Assembly (NCBI RefSeq): GCF_008000895.1
Contig: NZ_CP042823.1
Coordinates: 2,632,001 to 2,696,000, forward strand
DNA from: Methylobacterium sp. WL1
Lineage (GTDB): Bacteria > Pseudomonadota > Alphaproteobacteria > Rhizobiales > Beijerinckiaceae
Direction of reading: 5' to 3'
Length of the DNA: 64,000 bases
Below, piece by piece: positions 11,234 to 21,224 of the stretch (position 1 is the first letter of the stretch; each line of letters opens with the position of its first letter). The notes under the pieces were generated by a model. It was not told where the DNA came from. It saw only the letters and a program-made list of their open reading frames with translations, and did not search any database. A program made the translations under genes and the position numbers.

Positions 11234-12394
11234 ATGAGGCAGATCGAGCGCTACATCTTTCGGATCGCTCTGGGCGCGAGCCTCGCGTGCCTGATCGGCC
11301 TCACCGGCACGATCTGGCTGACGCAGGCCCTGCGCGAGCTCGATCTGGTGACCGCCAAGGGCCAGACCCTCCTGGTCTTCCTGTTCGTGACCGGGCTGTC
11401 GCTGCCGACGCTGGTGGTGGTGATCGCGCCCGTGGCGCTGTTCATCGGCACCGTGTACGCGCTGAACAAGCTCAACGGCGATTCCGAGCTAATCGTGATG
11501 TCGGCCGCCGGCATGCCGCCGCGCGCGCTGCTGCGGCCGTTCCTGACGCTCGCGCTGATCGTGAGCTTCCTGGTGGGGTTCCTGGTGGTGGTGGTGATGC
11601 CCGCGAGCTTCCAGGAGCTGCGCGACGTGATCACCCGGGTCCGGGGCGACTTCATTGCGAACGTCGTCAAGGAGGGGCAGTTCACCCAGCTCGACAACGG
11701 CATCACCTTCCACTTCCGCGAGCGCGGGCCCGGCGGCGTGCTCAAGGGCCTGTTCATCCAGGACCGGCGCGAGGCCGGGAAGACCAAGGTCTACCTCGCC
11801 GACCGCGGCAACGCCGTCGACATCGACGGGCAGAGCTTCCTCGTCCTGGAGAACGGCAGCGTCCACCAGCAGCAGAAAGATTCGCGCGATTCCTCGATCC
11901 TGACCTTCGAGCGCTACACGATCGACCTCGCGGCCTTCGCGCCCCCGGATGCCGACACGATCTACAAGCCGCGCGAGCGCTCGACCTCGCAGCTGCTGTT
12001 CCCCGACCAGACCGAGGGCTACTACAAGCTGCAGAAGGGCCGGTTCCGGGCCGAGCTGCACGATAGGCTGTCGGCCTGCCTCTATCCGCTGGCCCTGGTG
12101 TTCATCGCCTTCGCGGCGCTCGGCGATCCCCGCACCACTCGGCAGGGCCGCGGGCTCGCGGTCGCCGGGGCGATCCTGGCCGTGGTCGCCCTGCGAATCG
12201 CCGGCTTCGCCGCGGTGAGCGCCGCCGCGCGCAGCGCCGGGGCGGTGGCGGCGATCTACGGTGTCCCGCTCCTGGCGATCGCGCTGTCCGGCCTGCTGAT
12301 CTTCTTCGGCCCGCGGGTGCGCGCCTTCAATGCCGCGGTGGCGGGCGCGGTGCGCGCCCTGTTCCGCGCCCCGCGCCTCGCCCCGGCACGCTGA
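11234..12394 (+). CDS. lptF: LPS export permease LptF
   Basis: 386 residues. With LptG and two LptB ATPases it extracts LPS from the inner membrane and pushes it onto the periplasmic Lpt bridge. Typical YjgP/YjgQ layout: N-terminal membrane segments starting near [18 protein letters not shown], the [18 protein letters not shown] coupling-helix region, a periplasmic beta-jellyroll (about residues 135-265), and C-terminal membrane helices ending near LLIFFG. lptG starts 7 nt after its stop. Confidence 0.95.
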   Translation: MRQIERYIFRIALGASLACLIGLTGTIWLTQALRELDLVTAKGQTLLVFLFVTGLSLPTLVVVIAPVALFIGTVYALNKLNGDSELIVMSAAGMPPRALLRPFLTLALIVSFLVGFLVVVVMPASFQELRDVITRVRGDFIANVVKEGQFTQLDNGITFHFRERGPGGVLKGLFIQDRREAGKTKVYLADRGNAVDIDGQSFLVLENGSVHQQQKDSRDSSILTFERYTIDLAAFAPPDADTIYKPRERSTSQLLFPDQTEGYYKLQKGRFRAELHDRLSACLYPLALVFIAFAALGDPRTTRQGRGLAVAGAILAVVALRIAGFAAVSAAARSAGAVAAIYGVPLLAIALSGLLIFFGPRVRAFNAAVAGAVRALFRAPRLAPAR

Positions 12395-12401
12395 GCCCAC
12401 G

Positions 12402-13490
12402 ATGCTGATCGGTCCGACCCTCGGGCGCTACTTCGCCGCCCGGTTCGCCCGCACGGTGCTCGGTGTGTTCGTCACCGTGTTCGCGCTGGTCTACACCCTG
12501 GACTTCGTCGAGCTCCTGCGCCGGGCCGGCGAGGCCGAGGGCGCCTCCACCGGGCTGATGGCGCTGCTCTCGCTCTACCGAACCCCGGCGGTGGCCGAGG
12601 GCGTGCTGCCCTTCGCGGTGCTGTTCGGCTCGATGGCAGCCCTGCTGCAGCTCTCGCGCAAGCTGGAACTGGTGGTCGCGCGCGCGGCCGGGATCTCGGC
12701 CTGGCAGTTCCTCCAGCCCGGCTTCTTCGTGGCCCTGGCGCTGGGGGCCGTGGCCGTCGGCATCTACAACCCGGTCTCGGCCTTGCTGAAGCAGCGCTCC
12801 ACCGAGATCGAGGCCAAGATCTTCGCCAAGTCGACCAAGGCGGGGTCCGGCAAGGATCTCTGGATCCGCCAGCGCGGCCTGGACGGCGAGGCGATCATCC
12901 GGGCCGAGACCGCCATCGAGGGCACCACGACCCTGGCGGGCGTTTCGGTCTTCACCTTCGACGAGGCCGGCAAGTTCGCCGAGCAGATCGTGGCCGCCCA
13001 GGCCACCCTGCACGACGGCTACTGGGCGCTGTCGGACGCCCGCGTGCTGGCCCCGGACGCGCCGCCTGAGTCGTTCGACACCTACCTGATCGCCTCGAAC
13101 TTGGACCCCGGGCAGGTCCGGCAGCGCTTCACCCCCCCGGAATCTGTGCCTTTCTGGCAACTTCCCACAACCATCGCGCGGACCGAGCGGGCCGGTCTCG
13201 ACGCCACCCGATACCGTCTTCAGTACGATGTCCTGTGGGCCCGGCCGGTCCTGTTTCTGGCCATGGTGATCGTGGCTGCAACCGTTTCCTTACGGTTCTT
13301 CCGCTTTGGTGGGGTCGGTAAACTCGTCCTCGGCGGCGTCGCGGCGGGCTTCGCTCTCTACGTGGTCCGACAGGTCATGGAGGGGCTCGGCGCCTCCGGA
13401 CTCGTCGCCGCACCGGTGGCGGCCTGGTTCCCCGCCGTGGTAGGCAGTCTTCTCGGTACGCTTACGCTTCTGTACCAGGAAGACGGCTGA
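12402..13490 (+). CDS. lptG: LPS export permease LptG
   Basis: 362 residues from ATG 12402, 7 nt after lptF. Second permease of the LptB2FG transporter. The N-terminus RYFAARFARTVLGVFVTVFA is a membrane segment. The coupling region (LQLSRKLELVVARAAGIS) and periplasmic jellyroll follow, and three C-terminal helices end at VVGSLLGTLTLLYQ. An in-frame ATG at 12330 lies within lptF and gives an Arg-rich non-family N-terminus, so it was not used. Confidence 0.95.
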   Translation: MLIGPTLGRYFAARFARTVLGVFVTVFALVYTLDFVELLRRAGEAEGASTGLMALLSLYRTPAVAEGVLPFAVLFGSMAALLQLSRKLELVVARAAGISAWQFLQPGFFVALALGAVAVGIYNPVSALLKQRSTEIEAKIFAKSTKAGSGKDLWIRQRGLDGEAIIRAETAIEGTTTLAGVSVFTFDEAGKFAEQIVAAQATLHDGYWALSDARVLAPDAPPESFDTYLIASNLDPGQVRQRFTPPESVPFWQLPTTIARTERAGLDATRYRLQYDVLWARPVLFLAMVIVAATVSLRFFRFGGVGKLVLGGVAAGFALYVVRQVMEGLGASGLVAAPVAAWFPAVVGSLLGTLTLLYQEDG

Positions 13491-13556
13491 CGCCCGTGAG
13501 TCATCGCGGGACGGGAGACGGGTGTGTGAGGTTGGTGGCGGATCACGTCACAGGGG

Positions 13557-16148
13557 TTGGGTCGCGCGTTGCGTAAGGTTGCCCACATCCTGCGGAAGAC
13601 GGCCCTCCTGGCCGCGCTGGCACTCGCCGCGCCGCTGGCCGGGGGCGTCTCGGCGCATGCCCAGGGGATGGCTGCGCCGAAGCTCGGCAAGCCGGGCGAC
13701 AAGCTGCTCGTCGAGGCCAACGAGCTGATCTACGACAACGACCACAACACCGTGACCGCGCGGGGCAACGCCGAGCTGCATTTCGGTCCCCGGACCCTCC
13801 AGGCCGACAGCGTGCGCTACGACCGCGGCACCGGCCGGGTCTTCGCCCAGGGCAACGTCCGCCTCACCGAGGCCGATGGCGGCGTCGTGACCGGCGCACG
13901 CATGGAGCTGACCGACGACTTCAAGACCGGCTTCGTCGACGCGTTCCGCGGCCAGCAGACCGTGGAGCGGCGGACCGAGACGGTGCGGACGCGGTTCTCG
14001 GCGCCCCGGGCCGAGCGCCTGAACGGCGAGCAGACCAGCTTCGAGGCCGGCAGCTACACCGCCTGCGAGCCGTGCAAGGACAACCCGGAGACGCCGCCGC
14101 TCTGGCAGATCCGCGCCAAGAAGATCATCCACGACAACAAGACCCACACGATCTACTTCGACGATTCCACCCTGGAGATCGCCGGGATCCCGGTCGCCTA
14201 CCTGCCCTATTTCGAGGCGGCGGATCCGACCGTGAAGCGCAAGACCGGCTTCCTGACGCCGCGCTTCATCTCGACCACGGCGCTCGGCCGCGGCGTGTCG
14301 CTGCCGTACTTCGTCGACCTCGCGCCCAACTACGATCTGACCATCACCCCGACCCTGCTGAGCCGCCAGGGCGTGCTCGGCCAGGCCGAGTTCCGCCAGC
14401 GGATCGACAACGGCTTCTACAACATCCGCCTGTCGGGCATCTCGCAGACGACTCCGTCGGCGTTCCTCCCGAGCCCGCTGGGGGCCGGCGAGCGCGACTT
14501 CCGCGGCTCGGTGGAATCGCAGGGGCGGTTCTACATCAACGACCGCTGGCGGACCGGCTGGGACCTCGTCGGCGTCACCGACAAGTGGTTCCTCGACAAC
14601 TATAGAATCCGCAACCAGAACATCACCACGGACTATTTCCGCGAGGCGACCTCGACGGCCTACCTGGTCGGACAGGGCGACCGGTCGTGGTTCGAGGCGC
14701 GCGGCTACTACTTCAAGGGCCTGTCGAGCTTCGACTGGCAGAAGCAGCAGCCGATCGTCGCGCCGGTGATCGACTACGACAAGCGCGTCAACGGCCCGGC
14801 CGAGATCGGCGGCGAAGTGCGGTTCCAGGCCAACATCACCAGCCTGACCCGCGAGACCACCCAGTTCCAAGGTCTGCCGCGCACCTCGAGCTACCTGTTC
14901 TCGCCGAGCGTGAACGGCGTCAGCTTCCCGCTCTATCAAACCTGCACGGTGTTCCAGCGCGGCCTGTGCGCCATCGACGGGCTCGCCGGCACCAATACCC
15001 GCGCCTCGGCCGAACTGTCCTGGCGCCGGAGCTTCATCGACGATTGGGGGCAGAAGTTCACGCCGTTCGCGTATCTGCGCACCGACGCGTTCTTCACCAA
15101 CCCGAGCTTCTCCGGCTACCAGAACGACCTCGCCCCCCAGGTCGCCAAGATCGACGACGGCTTCGCCGGCCGGGTGATGCCGGCGGTCGGGCTCGATTAC
15201 CGCTACCCGTTCGTCGCCAATTTCGGTGCGCTCGGCGTCCACACCCTGGAGCCGATCGGCCAGATCATCGCGCGCCCGTCCGAGACCCGGATCGGCCGCC
15301 TGCCGAACGAGGACGCCCAGAGCCTGGTGTTCGACGACACCTCCCTGTTCGAGTGGGACAAGTTCTCCGGCTACGACCGGGTCGAGGGCGGCGTGCGCAC
15401 CAATCTCGGCGGCCAGTATTCCGTGGTGACGCCCTCGGGCTGGTACACCAACGTGATGTTCGGCGAGTCCATCCAGCTCGCCGGGGTGAACTCGTTCCGC
15501 CGGGGCGACATCGCCAATGTCGGGTTGGATTCCGGCCTGGAGACCCGGCGCTCCGACTTCGTCGGGCGGTTCCAGGTCTCGCCGAACCAGAACATCACGT
15601 TCATCACCCGGGCGCGGTTCGACCAGTCCGACTTCCACGTCGCCCGGCTCGAGACCGGCGCCACGGCGCGGTTCGCGCCGTTCCTGCCGCTCACCGTCTC
15701 GGCGTTCTACTCGTATTACGAGGCGCAGCCGCTGCTCGGCTACAGCCACTACCGCGAGGGCGTGACCGCCAGCGCCACCTACAACATCACGCCGAACTGG
15801 TTCGTTTCCGGCTCGCTGCTGGTGGACCTGACCCACTACCTCGACATCCGCAACACCTACACGGATGCCCTCTCGGCCTACCTCGCCAACCCGATCGGCA
15901 CGGTGCCCACCTACCAGAACCCGGGCCGGTTCTACCTCTCCGGCGCGAGCTTCGGCGGCGGCTACCAAGACGAGTGCACGACCATCTCGATCAACTACAT
16001 CAACTCGCCGATCGCCACCGCGACCGGTGTCCGCGAGCGCAACCAGACCGTGCTGCTCCGCCTCGAGCTGAAGACGCTGGGCGAAGCGGATCTGCGCCAG
16101 AACGTCGGTACCGCCACCACCGCGGACGGCATCGCCACCGTGCGGTAG
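13557..16148 (+). CDS. lptD: LPS-assembly outer-membrane protein LptD
   Basis: 863 residues. The outer-membrane barrel that, with LptE, inserts LPS in the outer leaflet. The signal peptide (HILRKTALLAALALAAPLAGG) ends near residue 35. The periplasmic OstA/LptA-like domain follows (NELIYDNDHNTVTARGNAEL, about 50-200), with Cys pairs such as ACEPCKDN, and then a long beta-barrel rich in alternating aromatics. Start TTG 13557; no ATG fits. It follows lptG by 66 nt. Immediately downstream there is no surA, unlike many relatives. Confidence 0.94.
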   Translation: MGRALRKVAHILRKTALLAALALAAPLAGGVSAHAQGMAAPKLGKPGDKLLVEANELIYDNDHNTVTARGNAELHFGPRTLQADSVRYDRGTGRVFAQGNVRLTEADGGVVTGARMELTDDFKTGFVDAFRGQQTVERRTETVRTRFSAPRAERLNGEQTSFEAGSYTACEPCKDNPETPPLWQIRAKKIIHDNKTHTIYFDDSTLEIAGIPVAYLPYFEAADPTVKRKTGFLTPRFISTTALGRGVSLPYFVDLAPNYDLTITPTLLSRQGVLGQAEFRQRIDNGFYNIRLSGISQTTPSAFLPSPLGAGERDFRGSVESQGRFYINDRWRTGWDLVGVTDKWFLDNYRIRNQNITTDYFREATSTAYLVGQGDRSWFEARGYYFKGLSSFDWQKQQPIVAPVIDYDKRVNGPAEIGGEVRFQANITSLTRETTQFQGLPRTSSYLFSPSVNGVSFPLYQTCTVFQRGLCAIDGLAGTNTRASAELSWRRSFIDDWGQKFTPFAYLRTDAFFTNPSFSGYQNDLAPQVAKIDDGFAGRVMPAVGLDYRYPFVANFGALGVHTLEPIGQIIARPSETRIGRLPNEDAQSLVFDDTSLFEWDKFSGYDRVEGGVRTNLGGQYSVVTPSGWYTNVMFGESIQLAGVNSFRRGDIANVGLDSGLETRRSDFVGRFQVSPNQNITFITRARFDQSDFHVARLETGATARFAPFLPLTVSAFYSYYEAQPLLGYSHYREGVTASATYNITPNWFVSGSLLVDLTHYLDIRNTYTDALSAYLANPIGTVPTYQNPGRFYLSGASFGGGYQDECTTISINYINSPIATATGVRERNQTVLLRLELKTLGEADLRQNVGTATTADGIATVR

Positions 16149-16654
16149 TGTGCTGGGGTTTTTCGGGTAGAGCCTAGGTCGCGGCAGGCTCCGCACCGGA
16201 AAACGCGCCGTCCGCGCAAACGCGTTGCTGGCTTGCGTTGGTGCGGACGGCGTAGGTCCCCTCCCCGCAAGGGCTCCGGGTTAGCCGGGGTGGACGATTC
16301 ATCTCTCGCAGAGTGATCCCCAGATCCGATGACCCGCGCCGTCATTCCGGGGCGCCGCGGGCGAGCCCGGAACCCAGAACCGCTATCGGTGCAGGAGCAC
16401 GACACGTCGGCGTCTCTGGATCCCGCGCTCCGCTGCGCGGCCCCGGGACGCCGCGCTGCGTCTCATCCGGAACCACCCCTGCCCTCCACCTCCTTTCCAC
16501 AAGGGACAGGAGAGAGAAGCGCGTCTCGCGCACGGTCGATTTCGTAACCCGCTGAGGCGGAGAGAAACACGCGTCTGCCGCCATCCTCCCGCGATGAAGC
16601 GGAGATCTGCCCCGAGAGGATGCGCCCCCGCCCCACGGGCGCTATAGACCCCCG
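16149..16654. other. 506-bp gene-free gap between lptD and pdxA
   Basis: It holds one paired REP-like element (R2, 16341-16449) and a second GC-rich palindrome-like stretch around 16480-16520 (CCTTTCCACAAGGG core). No frame on either strand looks like a protein and no trace of SurA was recognised. Many alphaproteobacteria carry surA here. Confidence 0.6.
16341..16449. repeat. Paired REP-like palindrome (element R2)
   Basis: The left arm, from GTCATTCCGGGGCGCCG, has the GCGCC/GGCG core. The right arm, reading GGATCCCGCGCTCCGC to GCCCCGGGAC, has the GCGG/CCGC core. Arm order is reversed relative to R1. The right arm lacks the terminal GATGAC seen in other copies. Confidence 0.78.
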
Positions 16655-17773
16655 ATGCCGCCGCTCGCCCTCACCCTCGGAGACCCGGCCGGGATCGGCC
16701 CGGAACTCGCCCTCAGCGCCTGGCTCGGACGGGGCGGCGCGGATCCGCTGCCGCCGTTCTTCCTCGTGGCCGACCCGGACTTCATCGAGCGCCTCGCGAA
16801 CCGGCTGAACCGGCCCGTCCCGGTGGCCGAGGTCGATCCCGAGACCGCTGCCGAGGTGTTTCCCCGGGCGCTGCCCGTGGTGCCGCTGCCGAGCGGCGCG
16901 ACGGTGGCGGCCGAGCCCGGCGTCCCGGATTCCGGCAATGCCGGCGCGGTCATCGAGTCGATCACCGCCGCGGTGGCTTTCGTGGCGGCCGGGCGCGCCG
17001 GTGCCGTGGTCACCAACCCGATCGCCAAGTTCGTCCTGACCCGGGCCGGGTTCGCCCATCCGGGCCACACCGAGTTCCTGGCCGCCCTGTCCGTCGCCCC
17101 CGGCCGCACGCCGCCGCGTCCGGTGATGATGATCTGGAGTACGGATCTCGCGGTCGTGCCGGTGACGATCCACGTCCCGCTCAAGGACGTGCCGGGCCTG
17201 CTTACCCAGGAACTGGTGGAGGAGACCGCCCGGATCGTCGCCCGGGACCTGCGCGACCGGTTCGGCTTGGCCGAGCCGCGCCTGGTGCTCGCCGGGCTCA
17301 ACCCCCATGCCGGCGAGGCCGGGACCATCGGGCACGAGGACCGTGACGTGCTGGCACCCGCGGTGGCGCGGCTGCGGGCCGCCGGGATCGACATCCGCGG
17401 GCCCCTGCCCGCCGACACCCTGTTCCACGCCCGCGCCCGGGCGACCTACGACGTCGCCCTCGCGCCGACACACGATCAGGCGCTGATCCCGATCAAGACC
17501 ATCGCGTTCGACGACGGCGTCAACGTCACCCTCGGGCTGCCGTTCGTACGGACCTCGCCGGACCACGGCACCGCCTTCGACATCGCCGGGACCGGGGTGG
17601 CGCGACCCGACAGCCTGATCGCCGCCCTGCGGCTCGCGCGGCGGCTCGCCGACACCGAGGCGGCCCGCACCGGCCCCGGCCCGGGCGGCGCCGACATCAT
17701 CCCGTTCAGCATCTATGCCGGGCGGCCGCGCGCCACGGGCGCCCAGCATTTCGACGCCGAGGACGAGCTGTGA
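16655..17773 (+). CDS. pdxA: 4-hydroxythreonine-4-phosphate dehydrogenase
   Basis: 372 residues. An NAD-dependent metal enzyme of pyridoxal-5'-phosphate synthesis (DXP-dependent route). Family motifs: [17 protein letters not shown] at the N-terminus, [21 protein letters not shown] with a metal-binding His, and [15 protein letters not shown] with further ligands. Its last bases overlap the GTG of rsmA by 4 nt, so the two are probably translationally coupled, an order (pdxA-rsmA) widespread in Proteobacteria. Confidence 0.95.
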   Translation: MPPLALTLGDPAGIGPELALSAWLGRGGADPLPPFFLVADPDFIERLANRLNRPVPVAEVDPETAAEVFPRALPVVPLPSGATVAAEPGVPDSGNAGAVIESITAAVAFVAAGRAGAVVTNPIAKFVLTRAGFAHPGHTEFLAALSVAPGRTPPRPVMMIWSTDLAVVPVTIHVPLKDVPGLLTQELVEETARIVARDLRDRFGLAEPRLVLAGLNPHAGEAGTIGHEDRDVLAPAVARLRAAGIDIRGPLPADTLFHARARATYDVALAPTHDQALIPIKTIAFDDGVNVTLGLPFVRTSPDHGTAFDIAGTGVARPDSLIAALRLARRLADTEAARTGPGPGGADIIPFSIYAGRPRATGAQHFDAEDEL

Positions 17774-18624
17774 ACGATGGAGACGGGCTGCCGCCCCTGC
17801 GCGATGTCGTCGCCCGGCATGGGTTGGAGCCCAGGAAGGCGCTGGGCCAGAACTTTCTGTACGATCTTAATCTCACCGGCCGGATCGCGCGCGCCGCGGG
17901 GCCGCTCGACGGCGTGACCGTGGTCGAGGTCGGCCCCGGGCCCGGCGGCCTGACCCGCGCGCTGCTGGCCGAGGGCGCGGCCCGGGTCGTGGCGATCGAA
18001 CGCGATCCCCGCGCCCTGCCGGCGCTCGCCGAGATCGCGGCGCATTATCCCGGCCGGCTGGAGGTCGTGGACGCCGACGCCCTCGCGTTCGATCCCCGGC
18101 CGCTGATCGGGACCGGCCCGGTCCGGATCGTCGCGAACCTGCCCTACAACGTCGGGACTGCGCTGCTCACCGGTTGGCTCGACGGCGCGGCCTGGCCGCC
18201 CTGGTGGGACCAGGCGGTGCTGATGTTCCAGCGCGAGGTCGCCGAGCGCATCGTCGCGGGCCCAGAGACCCGGGCGGATTACGGCCGGCTCGGCGTGTTG
18301 TGCGGCTGGCGCACGCAGGCCGACATCCTGTTCGACGTAAGCCCCTTGGCCTTCGTGCCGCCGCCGAAGGTGACGTCCAGCGTCGTGCGGCTGTTGCCCC
18401 GGGCGCAGCCCCTGCCCTGCCGGGCCGGCGCCCTGGAGGCCGTGACCCGGGCGGCGTTCGGCCAGCGCCGCAAGATGCTGCGCCAGAGCCTGAAGGCCCT
18501 GAGCCCCGAGCCCGGCGCCCTGCTGGCGGCGGCCGGGATCCTGGAGACGGCCCGGGCCGAGGAGGTGCCGGTGGCGGGGTTCGTGACCCTGGCCAACCTG
18601 TGGGACGCGGAGCGTGGACGGTAA
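17770..18624 (+). CDS. rsmA: 16S rRNA (adenine1518/1519-N6)-dimethyltransferase
   Basis: 284 residues. It dimethylates the two adenines in helix 45 of 16S rRNA late in 30S assembly. Motifs: the [10 protein letters not shown] opening, SAM-binding [16 protein letters not shown], and the catalytic [10 protein letters not shown]. The GTG start at 17770 overlaps the pdxA stop (GTGA). A paired REP-like element follows the stop by about 50 nt. Confidence 0.95.
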   Translation: MNDGDGLPPLRDVVARHGLEPRKALGQNFLYDLNLTGRIARAAGPLDGVTVVEVGPGPGGLTRALLAEGAARVVAIERDPRALPALAEIAAHYPGRLEVVDADALAFDPRPLIGTGPVRIVANLPYNVGTALLTGWLDGAAWPPWWDQAVLMFQREVAERIVAGPETRADYGRLGVLCGWRTQADILFDVSPLAFVPPPKVTSSVVRLLPRAQPLPCRAGALEAVTRAAFGQRRKMLRQSLKALSPEPGALLAAAGILETARAEEVPVAGFVTLANLWDAERGR

Positions 18625-18671
18625 GGCTGCCGGCCACGCGTCCAGACATTTCGCTCCCGCTCGAGCAACCA

Positions 18672-18791
18672 CCCCGTGATTCCGGGGCCGCGAAGCGGAG
18701 CCCGGAACCCAGAACCGCAGGTCCGGGAAAACCTTGCACCGTCAGCGGTCCTGGGTTCCGGGCTCGCCTGCGGCGCCCCGGAATGACGGGG
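18672..18791. repeat. Paired REP-like palindrome (element R3)
   Basis: The most symmetric copy. The left arm, from CCCCGTGATTCCGGGGCCGC, has core CCGC-gaa-GCGG. The right arm, ending GGCGCCCCGGAATGACGGGG, has core GCGCC/GGCG. Outer ends pair as CCCCGT(G/C)ATTCCGG with CCGGAATGACGGGG. Spacer about 40 bp. It lies downstream of rsmA. Confidence 0.85.
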
Positions 18792-18838
18792 TTGGATTTA
18801 CAGCCGCCGGGCCGTTTGATCCGGTATCTGCCCAAAAA

Positions 18839-18907
18839 ACAAAAAAACCGGCGCCGCGGAAACGGCGCCGGTTCGATAACCGCGTCCCGGCCTGAAAGGC
18901 CGGGACG
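18839..18907 (-). terminator. Rho-independent terminator of the Tim44-like gene, with a second hairpin
   Basis: Read on the minus strand, AACCGGCGCCG / CGGCGCCGGTT (18846-18873, loop of 6) is followed by a T-run from the AAAAAAA at 18841-18847 of the plus strand. A second perfect hairpin, CGTCCCGGCCT / AGGCCGGGACG (18883-18907), lies between it and the gene's stop. Confidence 0.85.
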
Positions 18908-18919
18908 GCAAATCCCAGA

Positions 18920-19897
18920 TCAGCGGGTCTGCTGAATCGCTGAGAGCACCCAGCCGCGGCCGGGCTGGCGCTGGAAGGTCCAGAGTTCGACGGCCTCCGG
19001 GGCGGGCTCGGTCTTCACGACCCGGCCGCTTGCGCGGTCGACCATCATGTCCTTGAGGGCGTAGCGCATCGCCACGGTGGCGTAGTCGGTACGGTCCTCG
19101 CCCCAGGATTCCGCGAGGTCGCCCTGCAGCAGCTTCACGTCCGTGATCTTGTTGACCACACCCTGGGCCGCGTTGTTGCGCAGCTCCTCGTCGAAGTAGC
19201 CGGCCATCTCGGGCGTCGCCAGGTTGCCCAGCGTCACCCGATCCTCACGGGTGTAGGCGTCCTGGATGTCGCCGAGCAGGCGCTCGAACGCCTGGTAGTC
19301 GGCCGGGCCGATCTGGACGTTGCGGGTCTGTACCGGACGCTGGCCGCCGAACGAGCCGCCGGTGGCCGCGCCGCCCATCGGACCGCCCAAATTCGGGCCG
19401 CCCTGGTTGGGGCCGCCATCGAGCGTCGAGCGGGCGTAGGGCGCGCCGGCGCCGGCCGGCTCGCTGCGGCGGCGGAAGAACCGCACCGCCAGCATCACCA
19501 CCAGCACGACCAGGCCGACCTGGAACAGCAGGCCGATCATGGAGGCGAGGCCGCCGAGGCCGCCGAAGAAGCCACCGCCCAGCAGGGCGCCGAGCAGGCC
19601 GGCGCCGAGCAGGCCAGCAAAGAAGCCGCCGCCGAAGCGACGACCGGGCGCGGCCGGCGCCTGCATCCCGGGATTGGACATCCCGGGGGACGGCGCGGTC
19701 TGGGACCGCTGCATGGTCGAGCCGCCGCCCGGCGCCGTGGGCGTCGCGGAGGGGGCGGTGTAGGTCCGCGAGCCGCGCGAACCGAAGGACCCGCCGCCGC
19801 CCGGACGGGCTTCCGCGACGGGCGCCGCGACGGTCAAGGCAGCAGCGAGCGCCAGGAAGGCGGCCGTGCGCCGACGACGCGAGAATTGGGTGAGCAT
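18920..19897 (-). CDS. Tim44-like domain membrane protein
   Basis: 325 residues. An N-terminal signal (RRRRTAAFLALAAALTVAAP) is followed by a Gly/Ser/Pro-rich linker and a Gly-rich hydrophobic stretch about residues 90-140 (GLLGAGLLGALLGGGFFGG, then an LLFQVGLVVLVVMLAV segment). The C-terminal half is a Tim44-like domain (about 190-325), with DYQAFERLLGDIQDAYTRED and the typical ELWTFQRQPG end. Bacterial Tim44-domain proteins are membrane-anchored and of unclear function. Its terminator is strong, so it is likely monocistronic. Confidence 0.85.
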   Translation of the reverse strand: MLTQFSRRRRTAAFLALAAALTVAAPVAEARPGGGGSFGSRGSRTYTAPSATPTAPGGGSTMQRSQTAPSPGMSNPGMQAPAAPGRRFGGGFFAGLLGAGLLGALLGGGFFGGLGGLASMIGLLFQVGLVVLVVMLAVRFFRRRSEPAGAGAPYARSTLDGGPNQGGPNLGGPMGGAATGGSFGGQRPVQTRNVQIGPADYQAFERLLGDIQDAYTREDRVTLGNLATPEMAGYFDEELRNNAAQGVVNKITDVKLLQGDLAESWGEDRTDYATVAMRYALKDMMVDRASGRVVKTEPAPEAVELWTFQRQPGRGWVLSAIQQTR

Positions 19898-20021
19898 GTA
19901 CGCGCCTCTGAGGACGAGAACCGAGTGGCGGAAGCCGCCGACGACTATATGGTGACGGCTCAGCGCGGGTTTTAGTCCGCGCCTCTCGGCGTCGTGATGA
20001 CGTTTGTCGCCGACCGTCGCG

Positions 20022-21116
20022 TCAGTGCAGCGTCCGGTCCGGCGCAGCCGGGAAGCCGAGGCGCACCCGGGTGCCCTCGCCGGGCTGGCTGTCCAGGGTG
20101 ATCGTGCCGTTCTGGCGCTTCATCAGGCCGTGCACGATGGCGAGGCCCGCGCCCCGTCCCGCCTCGTGGCTGGTCTGGAACGGCGCGAGCGCCCGGGCCA
20201 GCATCTCGGGCGACATGCCCGGCCCGGTATCGCTGACCTGGATCCCCACGGTGCCGGGCCCCGGCTGGTGCAGAGCCCGGTCGCCCGGATCGACCCGGAA
20301 GGTGGAGAGCGTCAGCGTCCCGCCCGCCGGCATGGCCTCGCAGGCATTGGCGACCAGATGCCGCAGGGCGAACTCGATCTGCGTCGGGTTGCTGATCGCC
20401 CGGGGCAGCCCCGGCGTCGGGTTCACCACGAGGCGGATCCCGGCCGGGAAGTCCGGCGCGAGGCGTTCCGCCAGCTCCGCCACGATGGCATCGAGGTCCA
20501 CGGCGCGCACGTCCGGGGCGATCCGGCGCGAATAGGCCAGGAGCTGGCGCGTGAGGATCGCGGCCCGCTCGGTGGCGTCGGCCGAGCGGACGAGCGCCCG
20601 CTGGATGAACGGCTCGGGCCGGTCGCCCAGGCGGCGCTTCAGCCCGTCGATGTAGCCGATCAGGATCTGCAGGAAGTTGTTGAATTCGTGGGCGACGCTG
20701 TTGGTCAGCAAGCCCAGGGCCTCGCGCTGCCGCGATAGAGCCAGCGCCCCCTCGGCCTCGCGCCGTGCCGTGACGTCGAGCATCTGGCCGATCGTCGCAT
20801 CGCTCCCGGGGAGCTGCCCCAAGGTAAGGCTCGCCCAGAAGCTGGTCCCGTCCGACCGCTGCGCCAGGAATTCCTGCGGTGCGTCGCCCGAGAGATCGGG
20901 CGCCGACCCGCGGCTCGCCAGGATCGGCTCGAGGCCGCGTTCGGCAAACGCCTGCGCCGGATGACCGGTCAGGCGCTCGAAGGCCGGGTTGGCGTACCGG
21001 ACGCGACCCTGCGCATCGACGAGAAGACTGGGCGTGGGCAGCGCATCGAGAAGTGCGCGGGCCTGCGCCGTGAGCGGGCCGCCCGCCTCGCCGTGATCCG
21101 TCCCGGGCTGCGTCAT
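20022..21116 (-). CDS. Soluble PAS-domain sensor histidine kinase
   Basis: 364 residues. PAS domain about 25-120 (LLVDAQGRVRYANPAFERLTG), HisKA phosphoacceptor His143 within SVAHEFNNFLQ, and a HATPase_c domain with a complete G1/G2 region (VSDTGPGMSPEMLAR, GAGLAIVHG). There is no membrane segment, so it senses an intracellular signal. No response regulator is next to it; the nearest regulator is the S24/HTH protein 108 bp upstream on the same strand. The HEFNN-type H-box is common in NtrB-like and hybrid kinases. Target unknown. Confidence 0.88.
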   Translation of the reverse strand: MTQPGTDHGEAGGPLTAQARALLDALPTPSLLVDAQGRVRYANPAFERLTGHPAQAFAERGLEPILASRGSAPDLSGDAPQEFLAQRSDGTSFWASLTLGQLPGSDATIGQMLDVTARREAEGALALSRQREALGLLTNSVAHEFNNFLQILIGYIDGLKRRLGDRPEPFIQRALVRSADATERAAILTRQLLAYSRRIAPDVRAVDLDAIVAELAERLAPDFPAGIRLVVNPTPGLPRAISNPTQIEFALRHLVANACEAMPAGGTLTLSTFRVDPGDRALHQPGPGTVGIQVSDTGPGMSPEMLARALAPFQTSHEAGRGAGLAIVHGLMKRQNGTITLDSQPGEGTRVRLGFPAAPDRTLH

Positions 21117-21224
21117 CCTGCGTCCGAGCTGAGCGGGTGCGGGAAACCCGCGGCGAGGCCCGCGATAGCGGCGAACCGCGGCGCGGCCAAGGGGGACGGA
21201 TTCAACCCCGGAGCGCGGTGACTC

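Noticed and set aside
12330-12401. Earlier ATG for lptG inside lptF
   Set aside because: It would give an Arg/Pro-rich N-terminus unlike LptG; ATG 12402 opens directly on the first membrane helix.
13548-16196. Very long open frame on the minus strand opposite lptD (about 880 codons)
   Set aside because: The third-position GC bias of lptD keeps the opposite strand open. It is rich in Arg/Gly/Asp/His without any domain pattern, and lptD is unmistakable.
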